A stretch of 64,000 nucleotides of DNA from Platanthera guangdongensis. Lineage: Eukaryota > Streptophyta > Magnoliopsida > Asparagales > Orchidaceae. Numbering within the stretch: the stretch's first letter is position 1; every line of letters starts with the position of its first letter. Position numbers and translations under genes: made by a program. The notes beneath the pieces are model-generated. The model saw only the letters and a list, made by a program, of their open reading frames with translations. It searched no databases and was not told the origin of the DNA. Positions 12,657 to 24,052 of the stretch are shown one piece after another. The stretch covers positions 28,906,390 to 28,970,389 of the forward strand of contig CM077151.1 of the NCBI GenBank assembly GCA_039583875.1, read 5' to 3'.

Positions 12657-15476
12657 GTTATAACTTATAACAATATATACTTAAAACTTAGGTTAGAATT
12701 CAGACAAAAATCCTGATCCAGTTCTCCATCTCCCTACTACCTACGACGACACCCTCTTAGCCAGTTTCTCCATTCTCGATCCCGGTTGACGAGCTCCTCC
12801 AACTCCGGCAAGACCTTGAACCACCTCTCCCACTGCGGTCGGCGAGCTTCCAAGCCGTGATCCACCATCTTCCGACAAGTTTCTCTCCGGCATGCTACGT
12901 CGACGAGCATTTTCTTACTTTCATCTCCCCCAGATCTCTCTCTCCATTGATCCACCATCTCTCTCTCTATTTGTTTTCCTCTCTAGAGATCTCACTATAC
13001 CTATCACTCTCTACTCCACACATCACTCTCTCTGTTTTTATTCTCACACCTCTAGGACCTTCTCTGGCCAAGATCCTTCTTCAACCTCCAGATCCATGGC
13101 CGACCACAACCACAGTTCCAGATCTGATCGAGCCATATATTTCTTTGGCTCCAGCAAGCTCCTACCAGCAAGATCCGACGTGTTTCCGAACAACTCCATG
13201 TTTGGTCGCCCTTTTCTTGCGTCGATGAGTTCTTCCACAACTCCGATGAGCTTAACCCCGGTGAATTCCTTCTCTCCCATGGAATCGCTGCACTCCTCCG
13301 TTGTCGTGCTCCACTCCTTTGAAATAGCGGATAAATCCAGTACAACACACTCAAAGAGGCGACATCCTCTTTGACGACGTTTGACGAGGTTTAGGTCGGT
13401 GAGATCTGACCATGTTCAGGAGCAACAGACAAACGTCGCTTACACGATTATTGGGTAACATGCATGGACGCTCGGTGAGCTTCCTCCCCTCTCCCTTGGT
13501 GCTAGTTTCTTAGATTAAAACTAGGTGAGACATCGAACTCAATTGAGTTTGATTTGAGAGCAAGCCATGGAGGGATGACTGAAATTTATGTTCTGGTTAT
13601 TTATTCTGATCACCTCCAGCCACAGATTCGTCGCCCATCGATGCACCTCATATACGAGGAAGGGGTGGTGGTGTTGGTTGGTCGGACGGGGAAATTAGGC
13701 GGCTGATGTGATAGTTTTATTAGGCTCCAGGTCGAGCAAATCACAGCCCAGGCTGGAAAAAGAGGATGACCAAATGTTTTCCGATCAGCTTTTAGATCCA
13801 TGTAGATTATATTAAATATTGGTAGACTGAATTTATCTAGTGTGTGCGGCAAACTTCGAGTCACGTTAGGGTATGATGCACTTGACCTAGACCTCAAACT
13901 CAGCATGAAAGTTGTAGTGCTTAGAGAATCCTTTGCAGATTATGTTGACACATTCTTTTTGGTGGACTATGACTCTTTTAATTTCTGTTTTAGCAAACAA
14001 CGACACACACGTACAGATTTTGATGTTTCATGAATTTCTCTAAATATTTTAATTGGAAGATTTTGAAAATTGGTAGATAAATGCTTGAAGACAATGTGGA
14101 CACCCCGTTAAGTTTCATAGTTTTTGGATATATACCTGGTATGATTTTGTCAATATTACGTTATAAATTATTCTGCCGTAAATAGTTATTATTTTATCTG
14201 AATGAGCTGAATTTTTGTGGAAACGCTAAAGATGTTGGCCATGACATATGGTAGAAATTTCAGGGGATTTGGGTTTGATATCACCACTTAATTAATCAGT
14301 GTTTGATGACACTCTAGGTGAATAAGTATGTGCATGATACTTTAGTCAAAGTAGTGATTTGAATAGAGTTCTAATTTACATTGTATATAAAGATTTTTAT
14401 TATGATTCTAATATGATATTGGAGGTGGATGATTTAAATATTGGGGCAAATCATGTAGTGAACCTAAACAAGTTGATTGGAGGTCGTTTGTACATGCTCT
14501 CATGATGATAAGATGCGACTTGACTATACCTTTAAAAATATAATACTTAATCATCCACTGCATGAATGATTCTTCAATGATATTGGATTTATGAAGATCA
14601 TTGTTCATGATCAGTTTTTTACACTCACTCCAGTCAACCAATGATGACTTATAAGACATACGAGTTGCCACTCATGTTGAGAATAATATTTAAACAATGT
14701 AAGAGTATGTACCCCGAGGATTATACAGTTCATGATAAAATGTTTGATGAATGATTACATTAGTAACACAACTCATTTTACCTAGGAGATCAGACGTGGT
14801 GAATGCTTGATGGCTCAGTATGAGTAATGTATAAAAAATACATATTAACCATGATAAACCCCATGGCCTGGAGTTATGAAATTTGTGATACGACTTACCA
14901 AATGATCATATTTTATTACTAGACATATACTTGATGATGTTGTTATCATCCCTGACGAGTTTCATAACTTTTGGATAAGTAATCGCTGAGATATTGACAT
15001 TATAATATTATACAGGGTTATTGCCGTAAATGATTACCAATGATGTCTGAATGTGATGAAATCTTGGGGGAATGTTTTAAAATGATAGTCTTGATCTATC
15101 GTATGAATTTCAACGAATACAGATATAGTAAGATACTTCAAATAAATACTCATTATTTGGTTGTCTCACATTCGGAAGCTTGTATTATTATAATTATAAA
15201 GATGCCCTATAATATTATTAGATAATAGTTATGACATGTTGGATTACTGAGGCATATGTAAGGATGCGATCTCACCGTGTGATTTGATATAGGGTGTCCT
15301 GAAGGATCGTTAGAATAGTATTCTCATGTTTAGCTCGTACTATTGTGAGGTGTTACAACAACACACCACTCGAGCTGTGATGTCTTATTAATAATTATAG
15401 GAAACATTTGTATCCTTGGATGTTTTGTAAGGAGGTCTTCGGGTGCTTGATATCACGTTGGTGTATTGTGTATTGA

Positions 15477-15750
15477 CTAAGACATCCCGAGGTGCTCGAA
15501 GGGGCGCCATCCGGAGGTGAACATAGGGATGTTGACTGCAAAATGGCTAAGATATCTTGAGGTGCTCAAATGGGCGACATCCCGTGGTGAACATAGAGAT
15601 GTGGATTGTGAAGTGGCTAAGACATCCCGAGGTGCTCAAAGTGGCGCCATCCTGAGGTGAGCATGGGGATGTGGATTGTGAAATGGCTAAGACGTCCTAA
15701 GGTGCTCAAAGGGACGCCATCTCGAGGTGAACAAAGGGATGGAGTAAAGA
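15477..15750 (+). repeat. 70-bp tandem repeat, about 3.9 copies
   Basis: Units starting CTAAGACATCCCGAGGTGCT recur at 15477, 15547, 15617 and 15687, exactly 70 bp apart, with moderate divergence. Confidence 0.88.
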
Positions 15751-15840
15751 AAGGTCTATGTCGACATAACAAATAGAGTGCGTGTGTAAGTATGAGTGAG
15801 TTATCATATCATGTTGCATTGCATTGCACCGCATAAGATC

Positions 15841-15880
15841 CTCATCATATAAATTTGTATGAACACTTTTATATGATGAG
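15841..15880 (+). other. 40-nt perfect hairpin A
   Basis: 13-bp arms CTCATCATATAAA / TTTATATGATGAG enclose a 14-nt loop TTTGTATGAACACT. Confidence 0.8.
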
Positions 15881-15902
15881 TTACTTTCTGTTGAACCCGA
15901 TC

Positions 15903-15942
15903 CTTAACTTATAAATTTATATGAACATTTTTATAAGTTAAG
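15903..15942 (+). other. 40-nt perfect hairpin B
   Basis: 13-bp arms CTTAACTTATAAA / TTTATAAGTTAAG enclose a 14-nt loop TTTATATGAACATT that differs from hairpin A's loop at two positions. Stem changes are compensated on both arms. Confidence 0.8.
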
Positions 15943-15970
15943 TTAAATTATGTACTTATGATTTGATACA

Positions 15971-18224
15971 CTGCTTGTAACACATCCCCTATAATGACCG
16001 TATAATATGGGTCCTGTCGGGGTCGCACAACATACAGACTCTACAACTTCAGCATTATAAGTGATATAAACTACCCAACCTCAAACTCAAACATCAATAG
16101 CGGAAACATACAACCAAAACTAGAAGTTATCTAACAAACCAAGAGTATCAAAATAGCCTTAAGATCTTACACATCATAAGTTCAAGACTGAAACAACATA
16201 AAACAATAGTAACGTGCATACGCACTCCTAGGCTACCTCGGCATGCAAGCCGGATTACATTTCATGGAGCATATCATTCAATCAAAATATATGTAAATAT
16301 AAGAAAGTTCACTTCATGAGACTTATGCCTTTTTGATCGGCGAGCTTGCTCCTGCTTTCGATCCTTGCCCTGAAAAAATTGGTGGTAACGTGGGTAAGCA
16401 AAGGCTGACCTCAACTGTGTAACCAACACATCTCCTCCCGACCGTCCCTAACGGACCCCGAGGTACACCGTCACCCTACAGGTCAGCACTTCGTATGCAA
16501 TATACAATAACATGTAAAACTATAAAATAAGTTTGGATGTCTCATACAACAAACATGTTTCTAAGTTGAGCATATAATATAAAGAGGCCTACAATGCAGC
16601 ATGAATGTAATTCTGGGTTTCACCCAAGGTACCATAAAGTGCATGCTTCTAACACATCATCACATCGGGTACTTCCAATTTCCCCATCGGCGTTCAAGCC
16701 GGAAACACAAGGGTACTCTAATTTCCCCCAACGATATCCAAGCCGCCACACAGAACTCTTGCCTCGGCCCTACCTGCTCGTGGGTCTTAAAACATGGGCT
16801 TGCTTGCAAGCTCTGACTTATCTCGTCAGGATTCCGCCACAAACACAAACTGATTCTAAGAACCCTTACTGGACCCCACCCGCTTGTGGGCTTCATCGCC
16901 CGGGCTTGTCCTAAGCTTGACGTTCTCGTCAGTTTCACAGAAGGGGACTTGTCTCCCCGGGACACTCTCCACACGTGACTTGTACGTCACGGGCTAGCCA
17001 GCTGACCATAGAGACAAACCACGCCTTAGTACATCACAAGCTCAAGCCTTTCCCGCCCTAATCCACCATTCGTATCGTACCATCCCCGTGCCCCCACGTG
17101 TACTTTAATTTCCACCCGGCGGTTCTGGTCACAAGTACTCACACGAAAGAGAGAGAAAATATCATCAAAAACCGCGTCTTGCCGCTAACGGATTTCTACA
17201 AAATCCTTAAGGCTCGCCATGCATCATCACCGAGTCGGACTAACGGTCGCGACTATGGCTTCACCTACAATACCTAATCCACTAACGGAGCGGATTTCTA
17301 ATGCAATATCATGTTAGGGACGGACACAATCGACCCGGTGGCTCCTCATAAACCATGATAACCCGAATCCCTCTCATTTGAGAGATCCAGTGTCTATAAT
17401 GCTTGAAAGAAAATAAGAAAAGAGTAGATGTCATGCACGCATCTTAAAACCAAGAGGAGAAGTGTCGTTACCCTATGACTCCTCTTCCTAGCCATGAAAA
17501 CTTGCTTTGTATAGATGAAAACGAGCACCTCCACGTCCTCTCCACGGATCTGGCCTCGGAACGACAATCGGAGTTCTAAAGCTTCGTCAATGGAGGAAGA
17601 AAGATCTCTTCTTCCTCCTCCTAGCTCTCTTACTCAAACCCTAAGACAACTCCAAAATGAGGAGAAATGCGTAAAAAATACCGCTCAGCCCTTCTTAAGC
17701 CCATTGGGAGGAAGATCTTGTGCCCTTAGATCAGGTTAGATGAGAAATCGGGCGGCTACGAAGCCAATCGTCGAACCCAAGAAATCAGTTTGACATTCAT
17801 CGAACTCCACACAACACCACATTCGTCGAACCCCATTCGACGTTCCCGAAAACCGTTCGACGGTCGTCGAACCCGCTCGGCGTTCGTCGAACCCGCTCGG
17901 CGTTCGTCGAACCCGCTCGGCGTTCGTCGAACCCGCTCGGCGTTCGTCGAACCCGCTCGGCGTTCGTCGAACCCGCTCGGCGTTCGTCGAACCCCTCAGC
18001 GTTCGTCGAACCCGCTCGGCGTTCGTCGAACCCGCTCGGCGTTCGTCGAACCCGCTCGGCGTTCGTCGAACCCGCTCGGCGTTCGTCGAACCCGCTCGGC
18101 GTTCGTCGAACCCGCTCGGCGTTCGTCGAACCCGCTCGACGTTCATCGAACCCCAGACAACCCCATATTCGTCTCTCGAAATATGTTCGAAGAAAACCTA
18201 CTCCTTATGGGGTGTTACACTGCT
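15971..18224 (-). mobile_element. Gypsy-type solo LTR in reverse orientation (with TSDs)
   Basis: The LTR is 15976-18219 (2244 bp), starting TGTAACACATCCCC and ending GGGGTGTTACA, flanked by a perfect CTGCT duplication (15971-15975 and 18220-18224). The sequence near 15976-16100 is the reverse complement of the usual 3' part of such LTRs, and the promoter-like part is toward 18219, so I place it on the minus strand. No internal region or partner LTR is present, so it is a solo LTR left by LTR-LTR recombination. It contains a 20-bp minisatellite. Confidence 0.85.
17861..18140 (+). repeat. 20-bp minisatellite, about 14 copies
   Basis: Near-identical copies of CGTTCGTCGAACCCGCTCGG, with one shortened 19-bp copy at about 17981. 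Each unit has the palindrome GTTCGTCGAAC. The open frames across it on both strands are by-products of the repeat. Confidence 0.95.
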
Positions 18225-18856
18225 AGTATAGATGCACTCTTATATACATGTTGATATCTCTTGCTATTACTTTTTCTACTGTACTCACATTGCTATTAAT
18301 GTTTCTATTAACTGCTAGCTTAATGTCTATCACTTGCTCATTTGTACATGCTGTTTATATTGTGCTCCTCTTTCTTTCCTTCCGCGTGGTGCCTAGGAGT
18401 CGTCGGGGTGAGAGAATGTGAAACCACTTAGTCTTTATGACAAACGTTTGCTACAAACTTTTTTTAGGAGCAGCAGCACCCCGTATAGGAGGGCAGCTAG
18501 GCCAGAGAGACATGGCCTGATACTACATTGCCTTTGTTACCGTCAGTGACAGATGTGAGTGAGGGAGTTGTGATGTGGACTACGGGCAACATCTTGTTGT
18601 ACTCTGATGTTATTACAAGATCTTTTGATATCCTGTTATATTATATTGTTGTGGACTTTTATATACTGATTGTGGATCATTTACCTGATTTTCTTTTATT
18701 GATGGGTTGACAGTATGATATTAATTATGACCGGCAGGATATACGTCTTGTGGTACAAGTTAGCTCGTGTGTTGACGCTACCACAAGACGATTGTTTTGG
18801 GCATAAGACTCCCCTCAGCCATGTCTTGTGTTCCGGAAGGGGGGTCTTACAAATTG

Positions 18857-20437
18857 TCTGCGGAATGTTGACATGTTTGAATGCCTGCTGTGTGAATACG
18901 GGTTGTGAATACCTATCGTGTTGATAGCTAGTGGAACTTTTATTATACCTGACGTAAAAATTGTTATTATTCTAGTTATATTATGATGCATATTCTTTCT
19001 GATAGATGCTTCTAGTTTGTATATGAAATGTTACACTAACCCTCTCGTGCTTCAGCTATTTTCTTTTGTTGGGTGCATAAGCTCGTCCTCAGGATATGGA
19101 TCCAGGGGAGGAGATGTGTTTCCACCTATCTATGTAACTAACAGTTATTTTAATAATCCTTAATAGGAGACAAAGCACCATGATGTTCAGTTGCCACAGG
19201 ACAATACACCGGCTGATAGTTCTACCCGAGCAAAGACACCCATGTCGTTTCCAAACTTCTGAGACGTGAGTTACTAGTGCGTAGGCTTGCGAGAGAAAAA
19301 AAGTGTTAGTAGTAGTAGTAGTAGTCTTTTGAAGCCTACAAGCTCGATGTATAAATAGTGGCTACGATTTTTTGCTTACTCTGTGATGTGATGTGAATGT
19401 TGTGATTCCAGCCAAACAAGACGACCAACTAGTGTTTAGTAGAGTGAATTGTTGCCACCCGGGGAGCAATGAGTGGACATCATAGCCAGTAAGATCCCCT
19501 CCGGCCCGACCCAGGCAAAGATTGGGGGGGGGGGGGCTTACACGGAGCCCATGTCTGTCACTCAATAGTTATCTATATTGAAAAAAGTTCTCAAACTGTT
19601 TTGAGCATTAGGTTTTGATAACTTATTTTGATGTTGTTGATAATTATGACAATTCATCTATTCTTATTTTTTAGCATATCTAAAAACTCAAGATTTTCAA
19701 ATGTTTTATCTTTTATTTCAGCATGTTCCTGGTTTTTAGAGGTATTAAATACTATTAGGGAATCACGTGATGCTCTTGGTAGATCGGGGTTACTCTACCA
19801 TCTTAGCCCGTGATCGGCCGAGCGTGCCAACAATCAAAGATAAACTAGATGTTGGGAGGAAGACTTGATGATGTGGGAAACCAGCAATCTGGGTGAAAAA
19901 CCACGCGGTCGGTATTGTGCCGACCTAACTTCCACTATATGAGCGTTTTTACAGAGCTTCCTGGAGGAGGGCGGGGGCGACAGATCGCGCCTCGTTACAA
20001 TTTATGGGGGGGGGGGGGAGTGAGCAACGGGCGCCACCGGCTGCCGTGCTGTTTTGGCAGTCTTCCGATGCTTACTCGTTGGGGATGCGTGCACTCTCTT
20101 ACCTTGGAGTTGTCTTGACGTGACGGAGGAGGCGACTTCACAAATCTCCTTATTAACTTGCATTCTCGCGAATCTCGTCTTGTCTTTGCGGTCATCGTTT
20201 TGCCTTACGGTGGCGGACTCGTGCAAAATTCCTGCAGAGAGAGAGAGAGAGAGAGAGAGAGGAGTGAAACTAAATAAAACCTGAAAAAAAAGACTATTTT
20301 GAAATAGAACTGAGCCTATTTATATACTATGTCCAGGGCGGTCCGGTAATGATCACAAAAATGATCACGATGATCGCCACTTTTGGGAAATGACAATCTT
20401 GCCCTGGGGTTGAGGGAAGGCTAACCCGCAAAGAACG
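18857..20437. other. Noncoding region with simple repeats
   Basis: No credible gene. It contains a TAG/GTA trinucleotide run (about 19306-19324), a TATAAATA motif near 19351, long G runs at about 19524-19537 and 20006-20017, and a GA microsatellite at about 20236-20262. The sequence looks like repeat debris without definable ends. Confidence 0.5.
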
Positions 20438-20439
20438 GT

Positions 20440-21080
20440 GGTCCGCCGACGCCAGCGCGGGCGGCCGGCCGCCAGCTCGGGCGGCCGATCGCAGTCCCTC
20501 CATATAAAGGGCAACCAGAAGGGACGGCTGCCGGCGGAGAGGTTGCCCGTGGGCGGGCAGCCTTTGGCGACCCTCACAGGGGCCGGCCGCGGCGGGGCCG
20601 CCCGAATCCGGGTAGCCTCGACCGGCTCTTGCGAGGGTAAGTCGTGGGGAGGCCGCCCAGTATCGGGCGGCCTTGGCCAACCCTCCCCGGGGCCGGTCGA
20701 GGCAAGGCCGCTTGAAATCGGGCAGCCCTGGCCGGCCCCTGCATGGCCGGCCGCGGCGAGGCTGCCCGGGATCGGGCGACCTTGGTCAGTCACCTGCGGG
20801 GCCGGCCACTGTGAGCCTGCCCGTATTTGGGCGACCTTAGCCAGCCCTTGCGAGGTTCGGCCATGGGGAAGCTTCCCGGGATCGGGCGCCCATGGCCGAC
20901 CCATTGAGGGGCCGGTCACGGCGAGGCCGCTCGGGATCTGGCGGCCTTGGCCGGCCTTCGCGGAGGCCGGCTGTGCCGGGATCGCCCGCCTCCTGGCGGT
21001 TAGAGGGGGGCGGTCGGCCTCGGGCTGGAGCCGGCTAGCACCGCCGTGCGGCGGCAGTTGGGTCGCGCGCGCAATTCGAC
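20440..21080 (+). repeat. GC-rich degenerate tandem array, about 55-57 bp period
   Basis: Variants of GGCCGGNC..GAGGCNGCCCGGGATCGGGCGGCCTTGGCC recur about nine to ten times. The long open frames on both strands follow from the composition. A TATA-like box lies about 120 bp downstream, so this may be the upstream part of an old LTR. Confidence 0.7.
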
Positions 21081-21198
21081 GCATGGTAGTTTCTTCGTGG
21101 ATCTGGCGCGCGGATCTCGCGCACGGCGGTTACTCACGTAACTCCCATGAATTTAGTGAGGGGAGAGGGCAGTTCAGCTATGTGCAGCTCATTTTCCC

Positions 21199-21206
21199 TA
21201 TAAATT
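21199..21206 (+). promoter_or_regulatory. TATA-like box after the GC-rich array
   Basis: CTATAAAT in a CCCTATAAATTGGG context, abruptly followed by AT-rich DNA. The layout of array then TATA matches the LTRs at 50405 and 61348. No transcript is known from the sequence. Confidence 0.35.
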
Positions 21207-21214
21207 GGGACTGA

Positions 21215-22492
21215 TCCCATCAACTACTCATACAATAACTTCACATGTTTCTACATATACTATAATATTTTGTGCTTTAGAATCAGATGAAGTTTTAGAA
21301 ATTTCTTCTTAGGCCATGATATTTATAAAAATCTATCATATTTTGGCATTTGTTATAATATTTGTAGAGTTGTATATAACTAATTTCATCTTTAAATTCA
21401 TTATTTTTTAGCTCAAGAAATGCTATCTAGTTCTGCTATATCAATTTTATTTTATTTTCTTCAAAACTAAATTTTTTCATATTAATATTAACTAATAAAG
21501 TTTTTGTATTTCAAATTTTCAAGTGATGTTGATGAGAATATTGAAATTTTTCTTTTATCATGTCAATTAGCTTATGTTAATTTGTGCTAATTATTTGAAC
21601 TTTATTTATGATAAAATTTAGAATGCTGTCTTGAGCATTAGAACTTTCATTTGTTTCATTTGCGGAGAGATAAATGTTTAAATCATATTGGGGGCAAGTT
21701 AAACTAAACGGGCAACAGTAATTGTTCTTGACCAAGATAATCGGCGAAAGACCCAAAGTTTGCATTTTTGTGAAGATCTGTCTGTGCTGGAGAAAATATT
21801 TTCTTGCGTATAAGAAAAAAGTGTTTATTTAAATATAAATGTCGTTTGAAAAAAAATATCTATAGTAATCATAATTTATTTCTCAAATTTTTGACCATCT
21901 TCTTTACCCCTGGTTATTGGACCTCAACCAATGAATTTTTGATTGGATGAAACAACAAACTCATTCAACAAGCTTATCCGACCGCTTCATAGAGAGATCA
22001 AAACTTTAATTCGTTTTCTACTTAAAGCACGTGAAAAAATAAATTAAATATCATAATTTTTTTCATGAAAAAGAAAACAATTCACAAAAAATGTATTCAT
22101 AAGAAATTAAAACATATATTTTTAAAAAACTTACATGATCCATTTAGAAGCTCCATGGCTCCAAAAAAGCAGTCGAAACTCTTATTTGTAGTCGGGATTG
22201 ATTGTTTTGCCAGTCGAGTCTAATTGAAATTGAATAAATGAATAATTGATCCATTTACAATTCTCTTTAATGCTTTCAAATTCAAGAGCGATTTCATAGT
22301 TTCATTCTTAATAATCTTTTATTCTTATTTTTAGACTTGGAGAAGGCCGCATGTGAGACTGGCATCAAGGATGAAATAGATATGGATAAAAATTAAATAG
22401 GATGAGTAAAAATTAAATATGTTATACATATTTTTTTTATTTTGAGCTAATATTAAACTTGTTGTTTTAATTACTTTAATTAATCTAAATGA
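21215..22492. other. AT-rich noncoding region
   Basis: I see no gene, LTR end or clear repeat here. Confidence 0.5.
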
Positions 22493-22924
22493 TATTATAT
22501 GGTGATTGTTAACCGCAACCCGTAATTTTGTAAGTCGCATCCCAAAATCTCCCAAGTTTTTGCGCCTATTTGAAATACGCCTTGTACATGCAATATCAGG
22601 AAAAGTGTTCAACACAAAAGTTGTAGATATCGACGAGATCTACAACTTTCGTGTTGATCACTTTTCCTAAAAATGCATGTACAAGGCGTACTTTGGAAAT
22701 ATGCTCAGATTTTGCGCCTTTTCGAAATACGCCTTATGCATACAATTTCAGTAAAAGTGTTCAACACGAAAGTTGTAGATCTCGTCGATATCTACAACTT
22801 TCGTGTTGAACACTTTTCCTGAAATTGCATGCACAAGGCGTATTTCGAAAAGACGCGAATAATTGGGAGATGTTGGGGTGCGACTAGCCAATTACGGGTT
22901 GCGATTAACAATCACCTATTATAT
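22493..22924. mobile_element. 416-bp fold-back MITE with 8-bp target duplication
   Basis: The element is 22501-22916 with terminal inverted repeats GGTGATTGTTAACCGCAACC / its near-complement (one mismatch in the first 27 bp), flanked by TATTATAT on both sides (22493-22500 and 22917-22924). Inside are two successive inverted repeats built from the same module (AAAGTTGTAGAT...ATCTACAACTTT, bordered by TACGCCTT / AAGGCGTA), so the element is a palindrome of palindromes. An 8-bp duplication fits hAT best, but the termini are not classical hAT ends. It has no coding capacity. Confidence 0.88.
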
Positions 22925-23092
22925 TTAGTTAGTTTTCTTTTAACATTAATGAACATCTTTCTAGATTTACTATTAGAGCTTACATTTAGATAAACATTAA
23001 AATTTTTTTCTAATAATGAGAATGATTAATTTTTTTTTTTGAATAGAATGTTTTATGTTACTGGAAATTGAACTGATGTTAAAAAATCAAAT

Positions 23093-23340
23093 CAAACCGC
23101 TTACATACCGATTCGGGAGGCTGCCGGGCCTACGACCCATCCCACTTTGGAGGACTTATGCCGGGCACCGGGCAAAGTCTGGTGTCCGGGCGGGCCTAGA
23201 CTCCCAGGCCCGGCCAGAACAGGGCAGTAGCCAGTAGGTCAGGCTTAACGAAATTAGAGGGGCGGATGCGACTATTTAGTCCTGACCCAAAACTAAATAG
23301 ACCAGACCCAATTTGCACCTCTCCGCCCAATGAGGCCTAA
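23093..23340 (+). repeat. 248-bp direct repeat, copy 1
   Basis: Starts CAAACCGCTTACATACCGA and ends CGCCCAATGAGGCCTAA. About 92% identical by eye to 23615-23862. Rich in CCGGGC words; no open frame of note. Confidence 0.9.
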
Positions 23341-23614
23341 GTTTGTTGGGGAAACGAGTGCAAAACAACAACAAAAAAAACGCAGAGCACAACACAGGAA
23401 TTAACGTGGAAAAACCCCAAGTCCGGGGAAAAAACCACAACCACCCGCGCCACAGAAATCCACTATGAAGATCCGAGAACGTTCAAAGAAACTTACACCG
23501 TTTCTCTCTTCCGGCCGCTCTCATTCGGTTTTTGAATTCTCTCCACTCTCGAAACCCTAAGTGAAATCGTGTCGAGTGCCCAGTACATCCCACACAGTCA
23601 GGCTCCACCTCTAA
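23341..23614 (-). other. Spacer between the direct repeats, LTR or leader-like remnant
   Basis: Contains GTGGAAAAACCCCAAGTCC and neighbouring sequence of a kind common in plant retroelement remnants. No ends or coding sequence can be defined. Confidence 0.3.
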
Positions 23615-23862
23615 CAAACCGCTTACATACCGACTCGGGAGGCTGCCGGGCCTACAACCTACCCCACTTTGGAGGACTTATGCCGGGCACCGGGCAAAGT
23701 CTGGTGTCCGGGCGGGCCTAGACTCCCAGGCCCGACCAGAGCCGGGTAGTAGCCAGTAGGTCAGGCTTAGCGAAATTAGAGCGGCGGATGAGCTCATTTA
23801 CTCCTGACCCGAAACTAACCAGACCAGGCCCAATTTGCACCTCTCCGCCCAATGAGGCCTAA
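23615..23862 (+). repeat. 248-bp direct repeat, copy 2, abutting the annexin 5' region
   Basis: Same length and ends as the copy at 23093, offset 522 bp. It finishes 114 bp before the annexin ATG. Ends are not TG...CA, so an LTR pair is not supported. Confidence 0.9.
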
Positions 23863-23976
23863 ATTAATATTATAATAAATCATTGTCCTTCACCATCAAC
23901 TGATTGCTTCAGCTCTCCATCACTATCTCCGTCCATTTGGTTTCACCATTTTTTATCTGCTCCGTCAATCGCCGAG
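23863..23976 (+). promoter_or_regulatory. Annexin proximal upstream region / 5' UTR
   Basis: 114 bp between the second direct repeat and the start codon. An AT-rich TTAATATTATAATAAATC at about 23863-23880 could act as the TATA region; a CT-rich leader follows. The transcription start is not defined by sequence alone. Confidence 0.4.
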
Positions 23977-24052
23977 ATGTCGACGCTTTCGATCCCTCAG
24001 TTCGTCCCTCCCGCTTCCGATGATGCCGAGCAGCTGCGCAAAGCCTTCTCCG
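23977..24052 (+). CDS. Annexin exon 1
   Basis: Codes [20 protein letters not shown] and on to the start of repeat I. ATG chosen because the N-terminus matches plant annexins in length and pattern. Ends with donor GTAAGT after the first base of a glycine codon. Confidence 0.93.

Larger units (their letters stand above)
3621..12661 (+). mobile_element. Complete Ty3/gypsy retrotransposon, Tekay/Del-like chromovirus, decayed (with TSDs)
   Basis: The element itself is 3626-12656, flanked by the perfect 5-bp duplication GTTAT at 3621-3625 and 12657-12661. The LTRs begin TGTAAC and end GTTACA. Order: 5' LTR 3626-5636; primer-binding site 5640-5654 matching initiator tRNA-Met; gag with two CCHC-like knuckles; protease (VLFDTGASHSF); RT; RNase H; integrase; chromodomain-like C-terminus; polypurine tract 10640-10650; 3' LTR 10653-12656. 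Gag precedes PR-RT-RH-IN, which is gypsy order, and the long LTRs with tRNA-Met priming fit Tekay/Del. The coding region has many stops and frameshifts. The first 270 bp of the two LTRs differ at roughly 8% by hand count, so the insertion is old. It lies inside the larger LTR-like sequence 2868-18851. Confidence 0.92.
12662..15970 (+). other. Continuation of the outer old LTR; no gene seen
   Basis: The first part (about 12720-13100) is CT-rich and leader-like. The open frames around 12850-13380 have low-complexity Ser/Pro/Leu composition and overlap on both strands, so I do not call them genes. From 13800 to 15470 the sequence is AT-rich with no recognisable domain. Confidence 0.5.
2868..18851 (+). 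mobile_element. Probable old solo LTR (gypsy type), split by two later insertions
   Basis: The sequence starts TGTAACATCCC at 2868 and ends GGGGTCTTACA at 18851; the termini are imperfect inverted repeats of the kind seen in Tekay/Del LTRs. The flanks are GATTG (2863-2867) and AATTG (18852-18856), a 4-of-5 match to a target duplication. Removing the gypsy element at 3626-12656 and the solo LTR at 15976-18219 leaves about 4.7 kb. That remnant holds a 21-bp repeat near its start, a CT-rich leader-like stretch (12720-13100), a 70-bp array (15477-15750) and two hairpins (15841-15942). No internal coding region belongs to it. It could instead be two adjacent LTR fragments; the mismatch in the target duplication keeps confidence moderate. 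Confidence 0.5.

Noticed and set aside
12857..13374. 123- and 160-codon frames
   Set aside because: Ser/Leu/Pro/His-rich, CT-rich DNA in an LTR-like leader, overlapping in different frames, no domain.
15357..15358. GGTGTTACA ending at about 15357 as the end of the outer LTR that starts at 2868
   Set aside because: Flanks (GATTG versus ACAAC) do not match; the end at 18851 has a 4-of-5 matching duplication.
17736..18254. Arg/Ser-rich and Ala/Glu/Arg-rich repetitive frames
   Set aside because: Translation of the 20-bp minisatellite; the three reading phases cycle through the repeat.
20365..21214. Overlapping 239- and 258-codon frames on opposite strands
   Set aside because: Produced by the GC-rich degenerate array; no domain, and the sense and antisense frames mirror each other.
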